A stretch of DNA of 17,839 nt from an uncultured Opitutaceae bacterium (GTDB lineage: Bacteria > Verrucomicrobiota > Verrucomicrobiia > Opitutales > Opitutaceae). The notes under the pieces are model-generated. The model ran no database searches. It was given only the letters and a program-made list of their open reading frames with translations, and had not been told where the DNA came from. Positions 13,706-17,839 of this stretch are shown in pieces. Every line of letters begins with the position of its first letter. Positions within the stretch are counted from its first letter, which is position 1. The position numbers were made by a program, and so were the translations under genes. The stretch lies in the NCBI GenBank assembly GCA_937958045.1, contig CALFXL010000012.1, positions 1 through 17,839 on the forward strand, written 5' to 3'.

Positions 13706-14668
13706 ACCCTGGATGCCGAAGAAGGTGTCCTTCGAGGACTCGAAATCATCGTAGTCGGTGAAGGTGACCTCGGTACGGATGGACAGATTCTCCGTCAGGG
13801 TGAAGGACGGGGCGAAGGTGTAGCGGAGGAAGCTCGGACCGTTGTCGATTTCCTCACCACTGATGCGGCCGACGAGCGTAACTTTGTCGGAGGTCGCGAC
13901 GCTGGCGAAGACGAGCCAGTTGTAACCGTCGGTGAAGTAGCTGTCTTTCTGAGAATACTCACCCGCGATCGTGACCTTGTCGGTCAGCGAGTAGCTGGCC
14001 CAGAAGTTGATCACCGTGGCGTCTTCCTGCGCGCCATCCACCGGGATGCCGTCTTCAGAAAGACCTTCCGACTGATGAGCGGCACCGAGGAAGAGCGTCA
14101 GTTTTTCGATGCCGGTGTAGGACACGAACGCTTCGAGGCCGGCGTTGCCGCGGAGCTCGCCGTCGCCTTTGAGACCGCCGTAAACGGAGTCGAGCAGCGC
14201 GATACCGGACGACCAGGCGCCGCTGGTGTAGCCGATCTTTACACCGGAGTGATATCCGGGGATCGCGCCGAGGAAATCACCGTTGGCGTAGGTGATCTGC
14301 GACATCGCGGGAATGTCGAACGCTTCGTAGCCGAGATAACTGAGAAACTTACCGCCGGTGATGACGAGGCCATCGCCGAGATCGTAGTTCACATAGGCAT
14401 CGAGCAGCGTGAGGTCATCGCCCGGCGTGCCGCCGGTGTAGTAAATACTGGCGACAGCAGAGACCGGTTTGAAGTCGGTGATGAAATTGATCTTGGCCGC
14501 ATCGAGATCGAATTTGTCGGCCTTGGCTTCGTCGAAGTAGCGGTACGATCCCGCGGCATAACCGCCGACCGAGAAGTTTTCGTTTACTTGAATGTCCGCG
14601 GAAGCAACGGAGCAGAGGGCGAGTAGCGACGCGGCAACAGAGCCGGTTTGGATGACACGTTTCGTCAT
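13691..14668 (-). CDS. Outer-membrane beta-barrel porin linked to urea uptake genes
   Basis: A 325-residue predicted porin from the ATG at 14668. The start gives MTKRVIQTGSVAASLLALCS as the signal peptide, with likely cleavage after VASA. The longer frame from 14704 adds a Thr-rich stretch unlike a signal. The mature part is a run of alternating beta strands with aromatic girdle residues (SYRYFDEA, INFITDF, ASIYYTGG, DAYVNYDLGDGLVITGGKF) and the block YLGYEAFDIPAMSQITYANG. It ends in Phe (GIQGVFKF), the outer-membrane assembly signal. This resembles the OmpL-like beta-barrel porin-2 group; the exact family needs a profile search. Placed directly upstream of urtA in the same orientation, it probably passes urea or other small nitrogen compounds, but substrate specificity is inferred from context only. 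Confidence 0.85.
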   Translation of the reverse strand: MTKRVIQTGSVAASLLALCSVASADIQVNENFSVGGYAAGSYRYFDEAKADKFDLDAAKINFITDFKPVSAVASIYYTGGTPGDDLTLLDAYVNYDLGDGLVITGGKFLSYLGYEAFDIPAMSQITYANGDFLGAIPGYHSGVKIGYTSGAWSSGIALLDSVYGGLKGDGELRGNAGLEAFVSYTGIEKLTLFLGAAHQSEGLSEDGIPVDGAQEDATVINFWASYSLTDKVTIAGEYSQKDSYFTDGYNWLVFASVATSDKVTLVGRISGEEIDNGPSFLRYTFAPSFTLTENLSIRTEVTFTDYDDFESSKDTFFGIQGVFKF

Positions 14669-14748
14669 AGGTGTAGTTGATTGTGTGGTGGTGTGTGGCT
14701 TCACCCCCGTCTGCGGAACACCGCGCAGGCATGAAGCGAATGCATTTG

Positions 14749-14764
14749 AGCAGCTTCCTTGCCA
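14749..14764 (-). promoter_or_regulatory. Candidate sigma-54 promoter of the porin gene
   Basis: On the minus strand TGGCAAGGAAGCTGCT matches the sigma-54 pattern TGGCAC-G-N4-TTGCW at all but two positions and has the obligatory GG and GC exactly ten bases apart. Transcription would start near 14738, giving a leader of about 70 bases to the ATG at 14668. Sigma-54 control fits a nitrogen-scavenging cluster. A chance match is possible. Confidence 0.5.
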
Positions 14765-14834
14765 GCGACGTCGGCACTTAAAAATTCCATCAAATCGCGT
14801 TCGCCGCCGAATACTTACGGGCCCGCATCAATCG

Positions 14835-14859
14835 ATCGTATTCAATTATTGAATACGAT
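14835..14859. promoter_or_regulatory. Perfect 12-base-arm palindrome upstream of the porin
   Basis: Arms ATCGTATTCAAT (14835-14846) and ATTGAATACGAT (14848-14859) flank a single central base. The centre lies about 109 bases upstream of the predicted sigma-54 start, the usual distance for an enhancer-binding activator. The adjacent GATTCATACGA (14857-14867) adds another partial half-site. It is AT-rich in a GC-rich background. Binding protein unknown. Confidence 0.55.
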
Positions 14860-15207
14860 TCATACGACTGAAACTCCGCACATCTTCGCAAAACGAATCA
14901 TCGACGCGGTCGATTCAACCGAATGCGTCGATTAAAATGATTCATGATAAACCCGGCGAAAAATTCATTATCATTTGTCCGTGCAGTCATCGTGCGCGGA
15001 CGTTTCTCGACGCGTTCGCGGGGGCATGATTCGCGCGATGCGCGTTCCTATGCCGCGCAAAAACACGCATCGCCTTTAGCGCGCTCTTCCTCGCGAACAC
15101 CGAACGTCGCCGTGGTGCGACCGCCCGACGCCATCGCCCGATCGAGCGCCGCCGACGCCAACGCGTCCGCGGTTGCAGGTGCGAATTTTTTCTTCTCTAC
15201 GAATCCC

Positions 15208-15237
15208 GCCGCGCGGCCACTCAGTGCGCGGCTTTTT
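15208..15237 (+). terminator. Terminator-like hairpin on the plus strand
   Basis: GCCGCGC (15208-15214) and GCGCGGC (15226-15232) form a perfect 7-base stem with an 11-base loop, followed on the plus strand by TTTTT. It overlaps the 3' end of the minus-strand regulator gene, which it cannot terminate because the T run is on the other strand. If active it would end an unrecognised rightward transcript, or block rightward read-through. Confidence 0.4.
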
Positions 15238-15703
15238 CCTTCAGGTCTTTTTCCAACTCGGAAAAATTACCGAGCTCAGCTGAGTGCACAAAACTTTCCG
15301 TGACGCTCTTCAACTCCTCCCAGCGCGCGCGGATCGATTTGGCTTCGGCAGGCGTGATCTTCTGATCCGCCGCGGCGAGCGCGATGACCTGCAGCATGTC
15401 GGCAAACTCCTGGACGATGTCGTTCGTCGCGGGGATGAGCGAAAACGGATGCGGCTTGGCCTCGGGGTTGGTGATGAAAAAACCGCCCGCGCGTTCGCAC
15501 ACCCATTGCGCGAGGCGGTGGTCGCTGGTGCTGCGCAACAGCTGCTCGATCCGATCCAGCGGATTGTTGGCGCCACTGCCGCTGCTGTCGGCCGGCGGCT
15601 CGGCCCACTTGTAGATGAGCGAGAGCGACAAGCCCATGTCGGCTGCTATTTTTTTCGCGCTGGTTTTCTTTAGGATCTCCTTAAGCAGCTCATGGGATTG
15701 CAT
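15221..15703 (-). CDS. Small HTH regulator, phage CII-like family
   Basis: About 160 residues from the ATG at 15703 (MQSHELLKEILKKTSAKKIA). Residues about 14-34 (SAKKIAADMGLSLSLIYKWAE) form a helix-turn-helix of the kind in phage CII-like regulators. They are followed by a short Ser/Gly linker, then NPLDRIEQLLRST and WVCERAGGFFITNP. The C-terminal half is helical and acidic, ending LEKDLKEKAAH. I infer a cytoplasmic DNA-binding regulator; target unknown. Upstream in-frame ATGs at 15727, 15748 and 15835 would add a basic, non-conserved leader, and the last would overlap sucC, so the start before the first conserved residues is preferred. It is divergent from sucC, sharing a gap of about 124 bases. 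There is no phage gene nearby, so this looks like a domesticated housekeeping member rather than a prophage remnant. Confidence 0.7.
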   Translation of the reverse strand: MQSHELLKEILKKTSAKKIAADMGLSLSLIYKWAEPPADSSGSGANNPLDRIEQLLRSTSDHRLAQWVCERAGGFFITNPEAKPHPFSLIPATNDIVQEFADMLQVIALAAADQKITPAEAKSIRARWEELKSVTESFVHSAELGNFSELEKDLKEKAAH

Positions 15704-15827
15704 GGGGCGAACATGCTGAGAGGGCATAAGTTCAACGCAATCCTGCATCAGTTGGACTTTCCGTTCACGTGTTCGCTGGCTTTTTGGCGTGCCTCCCCCG
15801 CCTTTCTTGTGACAACGTGATGCAGCC

Positions 15828-17009
15828 ATGAACATTCACGAGTACCAGGCAAAAGCCCTCTTCGAGAAGTTCGGCATCGCTGTCCCCAAGGGCGTGCCGG
15901 CCAAATCCGCGGCGGAGTTCGACTCCGCCCTCGCCCAACTTCCGGAAGGTCCCACGATGGTCAAATCGCAGATCCACGCCGGCGGACGCGGCAAGGGAAC
16001 CTTCACCGACGGCTTCAAGGGCGGCGTCAAATTCTGCAAGACCAAGGCCGAGGCGAAAGAGATCGCCGGCAAGATGCTCAACAACACGCTCGTCACGCTC
16101 CAGACCGGCCCCGCCGGTCGCAAGGTGCAGACGGTTTATTTCACCGTCGCGAGCGACATCAAAAAAGAATACTACCTCGCCGTCCTCCTCGACCGCGCCA
16201 CCTCGCGCCCCGTCATCGTCGCCTCCACCGAGGGCGGTGTCGAAATCGAGAAAGTTGCCCACGAAACGCCCGAAAAGATCACCAAGATCATCATCGATCC
16301 GGGTTATGGCGTGGCGGATTTCCAAGTTCGCCAACTCATCTCCGCGCTCGGCCTCACCGGCGCCGAAGCCAAGAACGCTGCCAAGCTCGTCCAAAATCTT
16401 TACCGCTTCTTCTGGGAAACCGACGCCTCGATGGTGGAGATCAATCCGCTCATCACCACCCCCGCCGGCGAAGTCCTCGCGCTCGACGCCAAGGTCTCCT
16501 TCGACAGCAACGCGCTCTATCGTCACCCCGAGATCGTCGCCCTCCGCGACTTGAACGAAGAAGACCCGAAAGAAATCGAGGCTTCTAAATACAATCTCTC
16601 CTACATCGCGCTCGACGGCAGCATCGCCTGCCTCGTCAACGGCGCCGGTCTCGCGATGTCCACGATGGACATCATCAAACATTTCGGCGGCAACCCCGCC
16701 AACTTCCTCGACGTCGGCGGCGGCGCGTCGAAGGACCAGGTTGTCGCAGCCTTTAAGATCATCCTCGGCGACCCGAACGTGAAGGGCATCTTCGTGAACA
16801 TCTTTGGCGGCATCATGGACTGCAACGTGATCGCCCAAGGCATCGTCGAAGCGGTCAAGGAAGTGGGCCTCAAACTCCCCCTCGTCGTCCGCCTCGAAGG
16901 CAACAACGTCGCCGCGGGCAAGAAGACGCTCGCCGACTCCGGCCTCACCATCGTCTCCGGCGATACCATGGCCGACGCCGCCCAGAAGATCGTCAAACTC
17001 GTCGCCTGA
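15828..17009 (+). CDS. sucC: Succinyl-CoA synthetase (ADP-forming) subunit beta
   Basis: TCA-cycle enzyme interconverting succinyl-CoA and succinate with substrate-level phosphorylation. It has 393 residues, close to the usual length. The N-terminus MNIHEYQAKALFEKFGIAVP is diagnostic and fixes the start at 15828. The ATP-grasp part shows QIHAGGRGKG (48-57), VEINPL (203-208) and LDAKVSFD (219-226), which contain the nucleotide/Mg contacts. The CoA-ligase part shows NGAGLAM (271-277), FLDVGGGAS (293-301) and NIFGGIMDCNVIAQGI (324-339). sucD follows after 47 bases, so the two are an operon. No strong ribosome-binding site is present. A long open frame on the opposite strand is a codon-bias shadow. 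Confidence 0.98.
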   Translation: MNIHEYQAKALFEKFGIAVPKGVPAKSAAEFDSALAQLPEGPTMVKSQIHAGGRGKGTFTDGFKGGVKFCKTKAEAKEIAGKMLNNTLVTLQTGPAGRKVQTVYFTVASDIKKEYYLAVLLDRATSRPVIVASTEGGVEIEKVAHETPEKITKIIIDPGYGVADFQVRQLISALGLTGAEAKNAAKLVQNLYRFFWETDASMVEINPLITTPAGEVLALDAKVSFDSNALYRHPEIVALRDLNEEDPKEIEASKYNLSYIALDGSIACLVNGAGLAMSTMDIIKHFGGNPANFLDVGGGASKDQVVAAFKIILGDPNVKGIFVNIFGGIMDCNVIAQGIVEAVKEVGLKLPLVVRLEGNNVAAGKKTLADSGLTIVSGDTMADAAQKIVKLVA

Positions 17010-17056
17010 TCCGGACAGCGGACTCGAACACCAAAAATCCAAAAGCGGAAATTCCC

Positions 17057-17839
17057 ATGTCCATTCTCATCACTCCCGAAACCAAGATCCTCATTCAGGG
17101 CATCACCGGCGATTTCGGCGGACGCCACGCCAAGCTCTCCATTGACTACGGCACGCAAGTCGTCGCCGGCGTCACGCCCGGCAAAGGCGGCCAGTTCTTC
17201 GAACACGCCGGCAAGAAAGTGCCGATCTTCAATTCCGTGAAAGAAGCGGCCGTCGCCACCGGCGCCACCGTGTCGGCGATCTTTGTTCCCCCGCCCTTCG
17301 CCGCCGACGCCATCCTCGAATGCGTCGAGGCCGAACTCGATCTCGCCGTCGCGATCACCGAAGGCATTCCGATCAAAGACATGGTGCGCGTGAAGCGCGT
17401 CATCACCGGCAAGAAAACCCGCCTCATCGGCCCCAACTGCCCCGGCCTCGTCACGCCCGGCACCGGCGAAGGCTCCAGCGGTGGCTGCCGCATCGGTATC
17501 GCTCCCGGCTACATTCATAAAAAAGGCCACGTGGGAGTCGTCTCGCGCTCCGGCACGCTCACCTACGAGGCCGTTTATCAGCTCACCACGAAGGGCATCG
17601 GCCAATCGACCTCCGTCGGTATCGGCGGCGACCCGGTGAATGGCACGAGCCACCTCGATGTCATCAAGCTCTTCAACGAAGACCCCGACACGCACGGCAT
17701 CATCCTCATCGGCGAAATCGGCGGCAACGCCGAGGTCGAAGCCGCCCGCTGGATCAAAGACAACTGCAAGAAGCCCGTCGCCGGTTTCATCGCAGGTGCC
17801 ACCGCTCCCGCCGGCCGCCGCATGGGCCACGCCGGCGCC
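17057..17839 (+). CDS. sucD: Succinyl-CoA synthetase (ADP-forming) subunit alpha, 3' end missing
   Basis: Alpha subunit of the same enzyme, carrying the CoA-binding Rossmann domain and the phosphohistidine. The ATG at 17057 gives MSILITPETKILIQGITGDF. Of the usual 290 or so residues, 261 are present before the window ends. Visible are GVTPGKGGQFFEHAGKKVPI, VPPPFAADAILECVEAELDL, the conserved LIGPNCPGLVTPG, and VGVVSRSGTLTYEAVYQLT. GQSTSVGIGGDPVNGTSHLD and GEIGGNAEVEAA follow, with the active-site His in GRRMGHAGA (about residue 258) just before the edge. Between LVTPG and CRIGIAPGYIHKKG there is a short extra Gly/Ser-rich stretch (TGEGSSGG) compared with the E. coli form. Confidence 0.97.
   Translation, partial: MSILITPETKILIQGITGDFGGRHAKLSIDYGTQVVAGVTPGKGGQFFEHAGKKVPIFNSVKEAAVATGATVSAIFVPPPFAADAILECVEAELDLAVAITEGIPIKDMVRVKRVITGKKTRLIGPNCPGLVTPGTGEGSSGGCRIGIAPGYIHKKGHVGVVSRSGTLTYEAVYQLTTKGIGQSTSVGIGGDPVNGTSHLDVIKLFNEDPDTHGIILIGEIGGNAEVEAARWIKDNCKKPVAGFIAGATAPAGRRMGHAGA

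Larger units (their letters stand above)
14669..15220. other. Gene-free stretch between the porin and the CII-like regulator
   Basis: 552 bases without a convincing gene. The left part holds the porin leader, the candidate sigma-54 promoter and the palindrome (listed separately). At 14900-14907 and 14925-14932 ATCGACGC and GCGTCGAT form an inverted pair with a 17-base centre. From about 14990 the stretch is GC-rich with many GCGCGATGCGCG-like words. A plus-strand open frame at 14944-15303 has no ribosome-binding site and a low-complexity Arg/Ala/Ser composition, and runs into the antisense of the regulator gene. I do not call it. Confidence 0.6.

Noticed and set aside
14944..15303. Plus-strand open frame of 119 codons in the gene-free stretch.
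   Set aside because: No ribosome-binding site, low-complexity Arg/Ala/Ser composition, no recognisable domain, and it ends inside the antisense of the regulator gene.
15221..15703. Prophage remnant suggested by the CII-like regulator.
   Set aside because: No integrase, attachment site or other phage gene is nearby, and composition matches the neighbours.
15704..15835. N-terminal extension of the CII-like regulator to upstream ATGs (15727, 15748, 15835).
   Set aside because: The added residues are basic and non-conserved, and the longest version would overlap the sucC start. Kept the start before MQSHELLK, with some uncertainty about 15727.
15765..17830. Two minus-strand open frames of more than 400 codons opposite sucC and sucD.
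   Set aside because: Acidic, Gly/Asp-rich translations are typical shadows of high-GC metabolic genes; sucC and sucD motifs are complete on the plus strand.

Overview
The window reads as a chromosomal segment of a GC-rich Gram-negative bacterium. It has an outer-membrane porin with a C-terminal aromatic beta-signal, periplasmic signal peptides, and intergenic repeats of the TTAACCACAGAG and GACCAATGA types. I associate that repeat style, and the CII-like one-HTH regulator, with Verrucomicrobiota, perhaps Opitutaceae. The lineage is an inference from style, not a demonstrated placement. Most genes lack an obvious Shine-Dalgarno sequence.

Layout. (1) 1-1441, minus: 5' part of dnaK, cut by the window edge. 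(2) 1705-2388, plus: a LON-substrate-binding-domain protein, divergent from dnaK. (3) 2508-2582, minus: tRNA-Thr(CGU) with encoded CCA, followed by a hairpin that could terminate both strands. (4) 2661-3740, plus: queA. (5) 3752-4759, plus: an AT-richer orphan gene with a nucleoside-deoxyribosyltransferase/TIR-like N-terminal domain, of a kind often seen in bacterial immune effectors. (6) 4756-14668, minus: a large urea module, in transcription order porin, urtA, urtB, urtC, urtD, urtE, ureA, ureB, ureC. (7) 14669-15220: a 552-base gene-free stretch with a sigma-54-like promoter and a perfect palindrome upstream of the porin. (8) 15221-15703, minus: a small CII-like HTH regulator. (9) 15828 to the end, plus: sucC and the 5' part of sucD, encoding succinyl-CoA synthetase.

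The urea module forms one path. The porin could admit solute through the outer membrane, UrtA binds urea in the periplasm, UrtBC forms the permease, UrtDE are its ATPases, and UreABC hydrolyses urea in the cytoplasm. The urease maturation genes (ureD/E/F/G) are not here and must lie elsewhere if the enzyme is active. The porin has its own terminator, so urtA-ureC may be a separate transcript or be fed by read-through.

The least ordinary features are the spacers of the urea module and its regulation. Nearly every gap carries a different degenerate inverted-repeat element. One of these supplies the N-terminal codons of UrtE and another overlaps the ureB stop codon. An AT-rich motif ending in TTGAATAC recurs at four places in the urea module and nowhere else that I found. 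The orphan NDT/TIR-like gene is the best candidate for a poorly described function. I see no multi-gene defence system, CRISPR array, transposase or integrase.
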